From the NCBI GenBank assembly GCA_963210315.1, contig OY723306.1, forward strand, positions 1,116,001 through 1,180,000: a DNA stretch of 64,000 nucleotides, given 5' to 3'. Source of the DNA: Rhynchopus euleeides (Eukaryota; Euglenozoa; Diplonemea; Diplonemida; Diplonemidae). Both the position numbers and the translations under genes were made by a program. This document shows positions 31,833-42,126 of this stretch, piece after piece. Position 1 is the stretch's first letter, and every line of letters starts with the position of its first letter. Below the pieces are notes generated by a model that worked only from the letters and a program-made list of their open reading frames with translations, was not told the DNA's origin and made no database searches.

Positions 31833-32618
31833 ACCGTTGGGGCTGTCGGGCCAGTCGAAAGTTTTTGGGGTCAAAAAAAATCGCAAAAAATCACAAACGG
31901 ACCACAAAAAATTGCAAAAAATCACAAAAGGCGGTCGCGATTTTTTGCGATGTTTTGTGTTTTTTTGTAGCGTATCAGTTCTCGTGCGTCGTCTTTCGTA
32001 GATGTTCTGTACGATGCGGATCCGCTAATCCAACATAGCAAACGTTTTTTTGTGATTTTTTGTGATTTTTTTTGTGATTTTTTGCGTTTTTTTGCGATTT
32101 TTTGTGCTCTCCTCCGTCGGCGCAGGGGAAGTATGGGGTGGCGTCGTCCCCAGACCCATCTTTGCCGGAGGCGCTGAGACGATCACCGCCATCGAGAACA
32201 GCGCCAAGCGTGCCGCGCGAGTCCAGAAGGGCGACCTGACCTGGGGTAGTGACGTGTACCCGGACTACACCGGGATCAACAGAGCGGGGCGTGCCGCAGC
32301 GTGGGAATCCCCCGGGCCTGGACCTACCCGTAGCGCCTCTCCAGTGCTTGTGCCTGAGCACCTGGCCATGCACGATAAGACGCGGGTCTGCAACGCGCAC
32401 TCCAAACCGAGGTGTGACGTCTGCGAGGGCCAGGAGCGCAATTACCAGACGCTCCTGGAAGCGTGCTGTCGCGCGCACCACTCGCATGACGACGGTTTGT
32501 GGAAATCCAAGGGGGGGGTCCCGCTGGGTGGGGAGATGGGGTGTGGTGTGCTGCCTGCTGGGTGGGCTGGAATGGTAGAAACTAGCCCAGCCCTCTTTTA
32601 CGCCGCGGCCTCGCTACA

Positions 32619-32782
32619 GCAGCTCAACCCCGGTCACGCGGCTTGTTTGCCTTCGAGCATTGTTGTTCGGGTTGTGCATGTTTCTGCGCTAAGAGCCCGA
32701 CGGCAAAAGTAGAACCTGCTGCGCTAGCCCCACCATGCCAGCCTCAGTCCGACAGGACGCGCGCAGGTACCGGGCCCCCTCT
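32619..32782 (+). mobile_element. LINE 3'-end fragment
   Basis: Roughly 80% alike by eye to 60171-60337, the 3' end of the full-length LINE. Shared blocks are CAGCTCAACCCCGG, GTAGAACCTGCTGCGCTAGC, CGACAGGACGCGCGCAGG and CCGGGCCCCCTCT. The match stops at the same place just before the poly(A) of the full-length copy; here it is followed by GCACTGG with no A tail. The open frame upstream (32100-32618), with a Cys/His-rich stretch CNAHSKPRCDVCEGQ, may belong to the same insertion, but I cannot tie it to the LINE. Confidence 0.75.
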
Positions 32783-33395
32783 GCACTGGAAACTCACAAA
32801 AAATCGCAAAAAAATCGCAAAAAATCACAAACGGGACACCAAAAATCACAAAAAATCGTCAGCTGATTGAGGGTGTGATATGAGGGTTCTATCCAACAAG
32901 GATATCAAGGCGGCACTTTCAAAGTCCTGCCAAGGACAGCGCCACGTGGGTGTGTGCTTCTGATATATGTTATGTCATCATGTGAACCCTCCCCAGCGTG
33001 TGCCAACATCCCTGACACGCTCACGAAAAGCATGACACGGAGAAAACAGGTGCCGAAACAACCTGCCGAGCACACGGGTGGTGCCACGTTGATCCACGCA
33101 GCGATCTCCCATGACAGGAAGCCTTGTCGCCACGGCAGAGTCGCCGCAGACTGTGGGAGAGGTGTCGCCAGTCACCTTGAGGTTGCAGTGTGTCATCAGG
33201 CTAAGACCCGTGCCCTCTTCACCTCCCCTGTTAGGTTGCTCCCATATCGTTGCCTGCTTTGGGGCCTGAAGGACATAGGGGTCCAGCAGGCACTTGAGCA
33301 TCGCAAGGCATGAGTGGCTGTTTCAAACTCCTGGTGCAAGCACCCGTCATGGTCTGGGGAAGCCCTCCCAGGTAGTTTAACGTCTTGCCCAGGAC

Positions 33396-33533
33396 AAAAA
33401 ATCACAAAAGGCGGTCGCGATTTTTTGCGATTTTTTGCGATTTTTTGCGATTTTTTGCGATTTTTTGCGATTTTTTGTGATTTTTTGTGATTTTTTTGTG
33501 CTTTTTTGTGATTTTTTGTGATTTTTTTTTGAC
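33396..33533 (-). repeat. tandem array of a 10-bp T-rich unit
   Basis: About twelve near-perfect TTTTTTGCGA or TTTTTTGTGA units in a row, forming the inner flank of the right end of the 31836-33566 element. Unit length matches one helical turn. Confidence 0.85.
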
Positions 33534-33566
33534 CAGAAAAAATTTGACTGGCCCGACAGCCCCAAC

Positions 33567-34077
33567 ACCCAAAACATTGGGGGATGAAGCCCACCCACCC
33601 ACCCCACCACCACCCCCCTTCATATAACCACAACGGTGTGTACACGAAGAATCGACCGCAACAAACCATCCCAGCTGACGCCCAGCTCACCCCCAGCTCC
33701 CCCCCCCCCCCCCCTCCCCATCCTGCTCGTTATCCCCCCCCTCACCCCCCGCAAATCCTTCTCATCATCGCACCGCCACTCCATCCCCCGGAACACCTGC
33801 ACCTTTGACACGCGCCCCCTGCACCGGATACTGGAGTGCCGGCACGGCCAAGACGGCGGTTGTCACAGCCACACTGACGGCACAGCAGCCCTTGAGCAGG
33901 AAGGGGGCCGCCTACCTGTGTGTTGCGATTGTTGTATCGGCATCTTGCTGAAGGGCAGCCGCCTCCGCATTAACCCTCACCTGCCGCCTGCCCAGGCCCC
34001 CCCCCCCCCCCCCCCCGACGGCACGCCATCACACTCACACCCACAGATAGGGGTCCGTTAGTGGGTCCACACATTTC
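33567..34077. other. leader region of the WD40 gene
   Basis: C-rich spacer with C tracts at 33698-33713 and 34000-34016. CACCCACAG (AG at 34045-34046) lies 31 nt before the ATG and is a likely trans-splice acceptor. Confidence 0.5.
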
Positions 34078-36006
34078 ATGCCGATGGCGGCTGCCGTGCT
34101 GATATGGCTGTGCGTGGGTGCGACAAAGCAGGCGTGTGACGCAGGGACCTCCCCGCAGTGTGCCTACACCTTGGTAAACCCGTCGGCAGACACCATGTCT
34201 GGCGTCATATCAAAGGACGGCACGATGCTGGCCATGGCAACCAAGGTGGGGACATACGTGGCCAACATCCAGACGGGAGATACTGTGTGGTCTGCGGGCA
34301 GCTCGGCGATTGTACAGTATGCTGCATTCTCCCCAGATGGCAGGTACCATATCAAGGTTGTCGACCTCGTGAACAAGGCAACCTTGTGGCAGGACACGTC
34401 GAAGGCCTCGTACGGAGTGGACTACTCACCAGACGGGACGAAGGTGGTGTCCGGGTATGACGATGGGTCGCTTGAAATTCGCGATGCGGCCTCTGGTACA
34501 ATTCTGAAGACCCTGACCGGTGGGCAGGCGAAGCGTCTGCGCCGCGTGCGGTACTCGCCAGACGGAAAACTAATTGTGAGCGCGGTGTTGTACGGCAGCA
34601 CAGTGGGGATATGGGATGCAGCGACCGGCGACCTGCTGCACAGCGTGTCGCATACCTTCCAGGTGAATGACGCGCAGTTCAGTCCTGATTCCACGCTCGT
34701 AGCATCGACCAGCAAAGACCTCACAGTTGTGATCTGGAAGATTGACGGCACCAAGGTGCGCACGTTGACAATGTCAGAAGTCGACACGACGATCTGGGGC
34801 ATGTCTCTCGTCTTCTCGCGTGACGGCACGCGTCTTTTCATCGGCCTCGTGGACACCATCGAGGAGTGGGACGTGAACACGGGGACCAAGCTGTCCACAC
34901 TGGATCCGGCAGCAACGACGCGGATCCGTGACCTTTCCCTTTCAAGTGATGGGCGAACCCTGGTCTCTGCTGTCGATAATTCACCGAAATACCTCATCTG
35001 GGACTTATCCACGCCTGCACCCCTAGCACCTTCGCCCCCGACGCCGGCACCAGCAACACCGGCACCCCCGACACCTTCCACTTGCGGGTCATCCACAATA
35101 TCCGGCATGTGCAGTGCTGGTGCGCCGCAGCGGTGCACCCTGCGTGTGATGCACGCGACGCATGTGCTCAGTGTGGCGCACTCCCCCGATGGAGCGGAGG
35201 TGGCAACAGGCGCTGCCGACGGTGTGCTGCGTGTCTTCAGCACTGCGACGGGAGCCCTGCTGCGCACACTGGGCTGTGTCGACTTTGCGGCGCACGACGT
35301 GGCCTACTCTCCCGACGGGGTGCGTGTTGTTGCAGGCGGTGCTGGGGGACGTGCGGTGGCGTGCAACGCCACATCGGGCGACCTGCTGCTGCAGCTGGAG
35401 GACGGCGGTGCTGCGGCTGCCCCTGTGCGGCGGGTGCGATTCTCGGGGGACGGGCGGCTGGTTGTGGCCGCCGGTGTGCAGGAGGATGCGACGCGTGTTC
35501 ACCGTGTCGCCGACGGGGGCACTGAGCTGGTCGTGCTCAGACACACACGCGAGGTGGGGTTTGTGGCGGGCGGGTCGCAGCTGGCAACTGTGCAGGGGGA
35601 GGCGAAGGAGGCGACGCGCCTGTTCGCAGTGGCAAGCGGGAAGCCAGGAACCGAGGTGGCGTCTGTGGGGGCGCTGGTGACATCGCTGTCGCTCGCAGGG
35701 GAGGAGCTCGCACGCGGGATGGGCGACGGCACCGTGCGTATCGGGCGCTGGGACGGTGGGGACGCCGAACGCCTGCGGCTGGAGCACGGTCGGGGGTTTG
35801 TATCGGATGTGCAGCACTCCCCGGATGGGCGTCTGCTGGCTTCTGCGGGGCAGCACCAGGTGCGCATCTGGGCTGCCAGCAGCGGGGTGGCTGTGGCCAG
35901 CCTCCCCCACCAATCTGTGACACGCATGAGCTTCTCTGCCGACGGCACGCAGCTGGCAACAGCGGGTGATGACGAGCTGCTACTGTGGGATGTGGCGGGC
36001 CTTTAG
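34078..36006 (+). CDS. WD40 double-propeller protein with signal peptide
   Basis: A 642-residue single exon. The N terminus MPMAAAVLIWLCVGATKQAC looks like a signal peptide with cleavage near Ala/Cys 18-20. Two WD40-type propellers follow, each opened by a Cys-containing segment (SPQCAYTLV, CSAGAPQRCTLRV). Residues about 30-310 have repeats such as YSPDGTKVVSGYDDGSLEIR, YSPDGKLIVSA and FSPDSTLVASTSKDLTVVIW. A Pro/Ala/Thr-rich linker (about 312-338, APSPPTPAPATPAPPTP) separates them. Residues about 345-642 have HSPDGAEVATGAADGVLRVF through FSADGTQLATAGDDELLLWD. The second half is more GC-rich and Gly/Ala-rich. No membrane helix follows. A secreted or lumenal scaffold is likely, which is unusual for WD40 proteins; partners are unknown. 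Confidence 0.85.
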   Translation: MPMAAAVLIWLCVGATKQACDAGTSPQCAYTLVNPSADTMSGVISKDGTMLAMATKVGTYVANIQTGDTVWSAGSSAIVQYAAFSPDGRYHIKVVDLVNKATLWQDTSKASYGVDYSPDGTKVVSGYDDGSLEIRDAASGTILKTLTGGQAKRLRRVRYSPDGKLIVSAVLYGSTVGIWDAATGDLLHSVSHTFQVNDAQFSPDSTLVASTSKDLTVVIWKIDGTKVRTLTMSEVDTTIWGMSLVFSRDGTRLFIGLVDTIEEWDVNTGTKLSTLDPAATTRIRDLSLSSDGRTLVSAVDNSPKYLIWDLSTPAPLAPSPPTPAPATPAPPTPSTCGSSTISGMCSAGAPQRCTLRVMHATHVLSVAHSPDGAEVATGAADGVLRVFSTATGALLRTLGCVDFAAHDVAYSPDGVRVVAGGAGGRAVACNATSGDLLLQLEDGGAAAAPVRRVRFSGDGRLVVAAGVQEDATRVHRVADGGTELVVLRHTREVGFVAGGSQLATVQGEAKEATRLFAVASGKPGTEVASVGALVTSLSLAGEELARGMGDGTVRIGRWDGGDAERLRLEHGRGFVSDVQHSPDGRLLASAGQHQVRIWAASSGVAVASLPHQSVTRMSFSADGTQLATAGDDELLLWDVAGL

Positions 36007-37147
36007 ACACCGAGAATCGCTTGTTGTCATCGTGAAAAGTTCCCAAGTTGGCACCGATGTGGGTGACAAACACAACCGACCTTGCCTTGTTGATTTGAGT
36101 ATGCCCATTCGCACCGAACCTCATCAAGGGAAACCACATGATGATGGTTCACCCACGGATTTGGCGAACAAACGCCTGATCTTTTATGGAGGTGTGCTAA
36201 CAACACGGGAACAACTTTGCGATGCAGATCATGCAGGGCACACCACACCCGCAGCAGGTGTGTGGGGTGTTCTCGCGACGAAACCCCGCCCGTTCTTCTC
36301 TCCCCTTCCTGACCAGCAGTGCAACTGCAAGGCTTTGGCCGAACTCGCAGATCACCCACTCGGGTGAGTTGTGTGTTTGGCCTCAGGCTGCGACAGCAAT
36401 GTGGGCGTGTTTCTCTGCATCAATCGCCTCTCTCTCAGGGGGGCTTTGTCAGTGCAGCTGACCCCCCCCATTCGCTGCTGCTTTGTTTTCATCCCTTCCC
36501 ACTTCCCTCACCCCAACGTGCCCCTGCACCTGTGGTACTCGTAGTCTTGTCTTTGGCGTCCTACACTGCAACCTCGGGCTTGGCACTGCGTCACTGCGGG
36601 CACCCTCTGTGCCTGAAGATAGAGACCGTGCCATCCCACCCCACCCCACCCCACCCCACCCAGCCGGGCATGCCGGTTGCCCGTCGCCTGCAGTGATGCG
36701 GCGTGCCCTCTCCTCTCTCTCCCTGTACCCATGCTGTGCGCTGCACGGTGTGGCATGCGATATACACGGCAGCACGGCACACCCTCCCCTCCCCACATCG
36801 CTTCACCGCTTCTTCTCGAACATGCGTGGCTCCACCCGCTGCGCAGCGGTCTCGCCTGGAACCAGGAGGGCTTGCACGGCCCCGCTGCTCCTTCTGTACA
36901 ACTGGGTTGTTTGCGGTGAAGCTGTGAAATAACGGTGTTTTGTTCAGCATATTATTCTGTGTCACACAGTGTCACATGATATCTGCCTGCCGCATGTTGC
37001 GCCTACGCGATATGAGCACGACACTGGCATGGCATCAGGCTGAAGCTTGCCACCAGAGGATGCTGTTTGCTGTTCTTTATTTCCTTTTCTATTTCCAGGA
37101 TTGTCTCGAGCACATTCCGCGTGGCATGTTTTTTTATGGGCAAACTT
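36007..37147. other. spacer without recognised gene
   Basis: Contains a CCCCA repeat (36637-36661) and otherwise mixed sequence. No gene supported. Confidence 0.5.
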
Positions 37148-37345
37148 CATATTTCGGCAGGACTTTTCTGGAAATTTCATATTTCGCCACAACTTTGTCA
37201 TAAATTTCATATTTCGACAGGACTTTTTCATAAATTTCATATTTCGACAAAACTTTTGATTTTTTTTCATATTTCGACAGGACTTTTTGAGAAATTTCAT
37301 ATTTCAACAAAACTTTTCTGGAAATTTCATATGTCAACAAAATGA
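37148..37345 (+). repeat. minisatellite, about 30-bp unit, 6-7 copies
   Basis: Repeated CATATTTCGACAGGACTTTT followed by a (C/G)TGGAAATTT-like end, with substitutions and small length changes between copies. It is AT-rich in a GC-rich neighbourhood. Confidence 0.88.
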
Positions 37346-37787
37346 CCATTTTCAGCAGAAAAAAAAATCTGCTCTTTTTTCCACCTCCCCACCATCACCT
37401 GGGTTGCCAGCTGGGGAAACTTTCTGTGCGGAAAGACACGCCATGCGTTCTGCAGTCGGAACATTTTGTGTGTTTCCTGCGATCGATAGCAGCACCTGTT
37501 TTCGGGCACACTCCCTCGGTGACTCAGTGTCGGGAGGAAAGTGACGCTGATCAGGACTCGCACACTCAGCGAGCAAAAAAACCAGCGCGAAGACGAAGCA
37601 ATCCCGCCCCGCCTGCACCCCGCACCCAGCCCCTCCTGATGCAAGTCCCCCCATCCCCCCACCGATAGACACACACCCCTTTTTTTGCGTAACGACCTCA
37701 AGCAGGGCAACTCTCTCTCTCTCTCTCTCTCCCTCCCATGTGATTCCCCCTTCTCCCGTACACTATCCACTCACCACTATCCCCACC

Positions 37788-37809
37788 ACCACCACCACCA
37801 CCACTACAG
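37788..37809 (+). promoter_or_regulatory. likely trans-splice acceptor of the ankyrin-DHHC gene
   Basis: CCACCACCACCACCACTACAG-type tract with AG at 37808-37809, 17 nt before the ATG at 37827. A CT run lies further up at 37711-37731. Confidence 0.5.
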
Positions 37810-37826
37810 GGGGACTGTTCCTGACA

Positions 37827-40799
37827 ATGGCCGACGTACTGGCCGCTGTCAGCGGCCGCACCAACGAGAACAACGATGTGGAAAGCGGAGGCGGCACCGC
37901 AACACCTTCCAACGCGTGGGGGCAGCTCCCCACCGACACCGGCGGCACCACCCCGAGCTACCAGGGGATGGACATCTTCACGGCATGCCAGTCGGGCAAC
38001 CTGGGCGTGGTCATCCTCCTGTGGTACAAAGGGGTTAGCGTGACGCACCGCGATCCCCACGGCGCCTCCCCACTCCACCAGGCAGCCTACAACGGGCACC
38101 TCAGGGTCTGCAAGTTCCTGGTGGACCAGGGGGCAGAGGTCGACGCGGAGAATGTGACGGGCAACACGCCCATCATGTGGGCCACCTGCGGCGGGCACTA
38201 CCCCGTGGTGCGCTACCTCGCATCAAAGGGGGCGAGCCTCTCGAAGAAGGACAGCAGGGGGTACAGCGTGCCCTTCCACGCCGTGCATACCAACCAGTGC
38301 GCCCTGCTGCACTGGGTTGCCACAGAACACCCTGAGATTGACCTGACTGTTGTCGACGGGGAGGGGCACAACCTGTTCCAATGGGGTGCCTACAAAGGCT
38401 TCCTCGGGGCCTGCAGGTATCTGCATGAGGTGCACCGCCTGAGCATGGAGGTGGTCGACAAGGAAGGCCGCACGTCGCTCCACTGGGTAGCGCGCGAGGG
38501 GCACATGGATGTTGCGGAGTATATGCTGTCGAAGGAGACTCTCGGGATGTCCTTCACACACCGCGACAACAACGGGCTGACACCTGCGGAGGCCGCGGAT
38601 TCGAGGTTCCACCCTCTGGTCGCAAAGTATATCCGGAAGTACGCCAAGGCGGGCACCGCCCCTCCGAAGTTCGGCGAGGGGAAGGAGGCCTCCACCATCT
38701 CCCTCCTCCTCAACAACGGCTCCCATCTGCGGCGCCTGCTGTACGGCGTGTTCCTCATCCCCCTCTTCTTCTTCTATGCGACGAACTATATCCCCTCGCT
38801 TCTGATTGCGGCGCTTCTGCCGTTTCTGCTGGTGCTGCCCCCCAGCTTCGACGCGCATCTCTTCCGCGGCGGGCAGCCCCCGGTGCGGGTGGAGGGGATG
38901 GCGGGGAGCCAGGCCCCGAACCTGTCGCAGCAGATCGTGCTGCTGAGCATCGGGGGGGAGAGGAACCTGACGGCGACCGTTGCGGTTGCGATTCTGCAGG
39001 TCCTGATCCCGTTCCGTTTCTTCTACTTCAACACCCCGATGTACCATGCGATGGACGTGCTGAAGCTGCAGCCGTCTTCCGCCTCCACAGCCCCAGGGGA
39101 CTACGTGCAGAGCGTTGCACCCATGGCGTACGACCTGATGTTCTACGCCTGGGGCGCAGGGCTGGTGCTGTTCATCGCTCTCTCCGCCAAGTCACCCCAG
39201 CGCCCCCAGCTCCCCGCAACGGATGCTGAGACAGGTGGGCTGAAGATCTCCGCCACCCCCGGGGCCTACTGCTTCGAGCTGATGGAGAGGAAGTCGCTCC
39301 GCTCTGTGTACAACAAGCTGACCAACAGGGTAGTGGCAGGTTTCGACCACTTCTCCGTTCTCGTTGACAACGACATTGGGAAGGGGAACCGTGGCCTCTA
39401 CCTGCTCTGGCTTATGGTGACTGCGGCGTGGTTGGGGGCGGTGGTGGTCGGGACCTATGCCTGGGCTGTGATGAAGGTGGCCGGGCCGGACGCGAACTAC
39501 ACAGTGTGCCGGATTATCGGGAATTTTGTGTCGACCGCGATGCCCGGGGGTGACCCGACGAAGACTTCGATTATTTTCCCGACGCAGAATGAGGTGACGG
39601 CGGGGTGGTGTGGTGCCGTGGGCCTGATGGGCTTCCTGTTTGTGGGGGAGCGGGTCCTCAACCAGCTGCAGAACATCGCGGCGAACGTCAACAACTACGA
39701 GCTGATCCACGGCGACACGGGTATGGGTGGCACTGCCTTAGCATACACCACCATGCCACCTCCCACCCCTGCCCTGTTTCTGCGCCTCTGAAGCGAACAC
39801 GTTGAGCACCTACTGCCACACGCCCTACATACCCTGCACACCCTGCGCACTCCACCACACACACACCCCACGCCCACAGTTCCCGTGACGGGCCAGGGCC
39901 TCTGCTCTGTGCTGGTGAAGCGCGAAGGGCAGCCGAAGGCGCTGTCGATGTTCAACAAGGGGTCACCCTATGACAACCTGGCCAACTTCGTGTGTGGTAT
40001 GTGTTAGGCAGTGCCGGGTTTGCTGGGAGGGGATATACATATGGGCAGGGCTCGTTCGGGTCACGCCACTTCAGCACTTTGCGTGTGATAACTGTTGGAG
40101 TTCCTCGGTGAAGGCGGACCAATCCGCCGCTCCCCAGTTCCACATCCCTTGGCTGCCGGTGTGTGGCTGCTGCTGCTGTTCGTTCAAATGGGAAGGTGTG
40201 CTGGTGGCCAAGTGGTCGGATTGCCACTGGTCTAGGGCACGTCAGGAAGTTCTAGGTCAGGCACTTGAGGTGCTGGGCCGGGCCTGGGTTCTGCTCGACA
40301 TCACCCACCCTCAGGAGAAGCCACGGCTCTGTCTCGTGGGTGTGGCGCTGCCCGTCGGAGGTGGAGGAGAGTCCCGTCAGTTGAAATCCATCTCATCGCA
40401 CAGGCGCTTCGTCTCAGGCTCCTTCGGGGGCAGATATTTTGAGCGCAGTGCTGGGACCACTTTGCTCAGGGAGTGCAAGGCTGTTCTTTTCGGGTGTTAA
40501 CTACGCGCAGGGCCGGGCCTTCGGGGAGGCAAACTTCGCGGGTTAGCCCGTGGTCCCCCGAGTTGGGGTGCAGAGGCTGTCGCAGGCTTCTGCTTCGGCC
40601 GTTTCTTTTAGCTGCGGCTGCTGTCAGCTGCCGCCAAGCGTTGTGTGTCCCTGCTGCACTCATCAGCACTGCCTTGGCTTGACTTGGCATATTCTGTGTT
40701 CCATGGTTGCTTGCATCGCCATTACACCACGCCCACACAGGTTCCGAGGGGTACAACTCGATCTCCGAAGTGGCGACCCGTGAGGGCTACCGCCCGTAG
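37827..40799 (+). CDS. ankyrin-repeat DHHC-family membrane protein, catalytic residues lost
   Basis: Three exons (37827-39720, 39880-39996, 40741-40799) give 689 residues. Introns of 159 and 744 nt read GTATG...CAG. Residues about 45-285 are ankyrin repeats (DPHGASPLHQAAYNGHLRVC, KEGRTSLHWVAREGHMDVAE). Membrane helices lie near 303-336, 385-405, 430-454, 528-550 and 595-612. This is the plan of Akr1/HIP14-type palmitoyltransferases. Between helices 4 and 5, where the zinc-binding Cys-rich domain belongs, the chain reads RKSLRSVYNKLTNRVVAGFD then HFSVLVDNDIGKGN. It aligns with the DHHC core, but all its Cys ligands are replaced and DHHC reads DHFS (residues 507-510). The post-core YDNLANF segment is kept. 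Probably a non-catalytic relative acting as scaffold or regulator in Golgi or plasma membrane. The second intron is unusually long. Confidence 0.85.
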
Positions 40800-41952
40800 A
40801 TGCACCGTCAGTTTGCAGGTGAATGGGTGCGGAACAGCGACCCCCACCCCCCCTCACACAAAACCCCTCGAAACAAATCGACCCCAAAACAAAACCCCCT
40901 CTCGCTCTCTCTCTGACGATCCTGCCCGACTGTCCAACCCCCCCCCTGCTCCCCCCAACCAGCAACACCACCGCCAGCCTCGATGCGCACACGAGCCGCC
41001 CAACCCCTTCTCTCGGAAATGCAAAAAGCCGGGAGGGGCTCTTAGCTCCCGGAATCAACCAACGGTGAGGGAGGGGGGGGTGGTGGTGGTGGGCCTGTGT
41101 GCTGTGCCTCACAGCATGGGAGAGGTGAACAAACAGTGCCGCGGGTTTGGCACGCTTTCGCGCAGAGAAAGCGGATGTGTGCCCTTCCCAAAGCACACCT
41201 GCTCGAAAAGAAGCCAACATTATGTGTGATGCACGGCACAGAGGGGGGGGGAGGAGGAGGGGGAGTACCCTGTGTGTTGTCCAAAGTGCCCTTTTTTTTC
41301 CCCACCCCAACCAGGCTCCTCTTATGTATTCGTTCAATCTGACCTGAAATTTCAGCGAATTAAAAAAGGCTTTGGAAAAAGTGGTCTCGCCTCCAGGGGC
41401 AGGCCTTGCGTGGGGGTGTTGAGGACAACTTCACCACTCCCCAATTCTGCGTCAAAAAAAAAGCTGTGGCAGGTGGGGATCACAGCATTCACGTGTCGGA
41501 GGCTGGGTATGACACTTTTTATGTATTGCCCAGACAACAGAGATGGGCCCCTGTCGGTGTCGGAAAGAGAGAGTGGTGGTAGGGTGGCGAGGGGGGGGGG
41601 GTGTGCTTTTCAGAGGAGGGGGGGAGAGGGGAAGCAAAAAAAATATCCAGACGTACAACGCGCTTGGGCAACACAGTGTAAGTCACTCTCCGGTCGTCCC
41701 GCGCGTCGGGAGTGTGGTCGTCGGTACCAAAAACATCACCCTCCGCCGTATCCCAGGATATTTTTTTTTCCCGCACGAACACTGAAGCACACACCCAAAT
41801 CCTCCTTCCCCCCATCCCCCCCATCCCCCCCCATCTTTCTAAGCACTTTAGAGGCAACCTGCCCACCCCCTGTTTGCGCATCCGTTGCATACCTCCAGCT
41901 GATTCCCACCTCCCGAGTCTGATTTTGCGGGGGGGGGGGTGAGGGCGGGGAA
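40800..41952. other. spacer without recognised gene
   Basis: C-rich and G-rich patches and a TATTCGTTCAATC motif (41326-41338). No gene supported. Confidence 0.5.
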
Positions 41953-42126
41953 CACGGCGCCCTAGTTTCTAGTTTGACGAGTGAGGTAACTAGATATTTT
42001 CTAACTAGTTATCTAACGAGTGATCGATCGAAATTAAAGAGCAATCTCTCGTGATCACTCGTTAGGTCTATCACTCGTTAGTCCACTCGTTAGATAACTA
42101 GTTATCTCGTCGACTAGTGTGCCGTG
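41953..42126. mobile_element. 174-bp palindromic MITE with ACTCGTTAG repeats
   Basis: Ends are inverse: CACGGCGCCCTAGT on the left and ACTAGTGTGCCGTG on the right. The interior has many direct and inverted TAACGAGTGA/TCACTCGTTA and TAACTAGTTA units. It shares the CACGG...CCGTG termini with the MITE at 30713-30920, but the interiors are unrelated. Confidence 0.75.

Larger units (their letters stand above)
31836..33566. mobile_element. TIR element with CAAAAAATCGC arrays, 1.73 kb
   Basis: Ends are inverse copies of GTTGGGGCTGTCGGGCCAGT (31836-31855, 33547-33566), flanked on both sides by ACC, a possible 3-bp duplication. Next to both ends, and twice internally, are arrays of the unit TTTTTTGCGA/TTTTTTGTGA (31868-31960, 32042-32105, 32796-32862, 33396-33533), in opposite orientation at the two ends. 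The interior includes a LINE tail (32619-32782). No transposase recognised. The left end abuts the element 30952-31832. Confidence 0.78.

Noticed and set aside
40006-40678. hAT element inside the long intron
   Set aside because: The CAGTGC ends are short and no 8-bp duplication flanks them.
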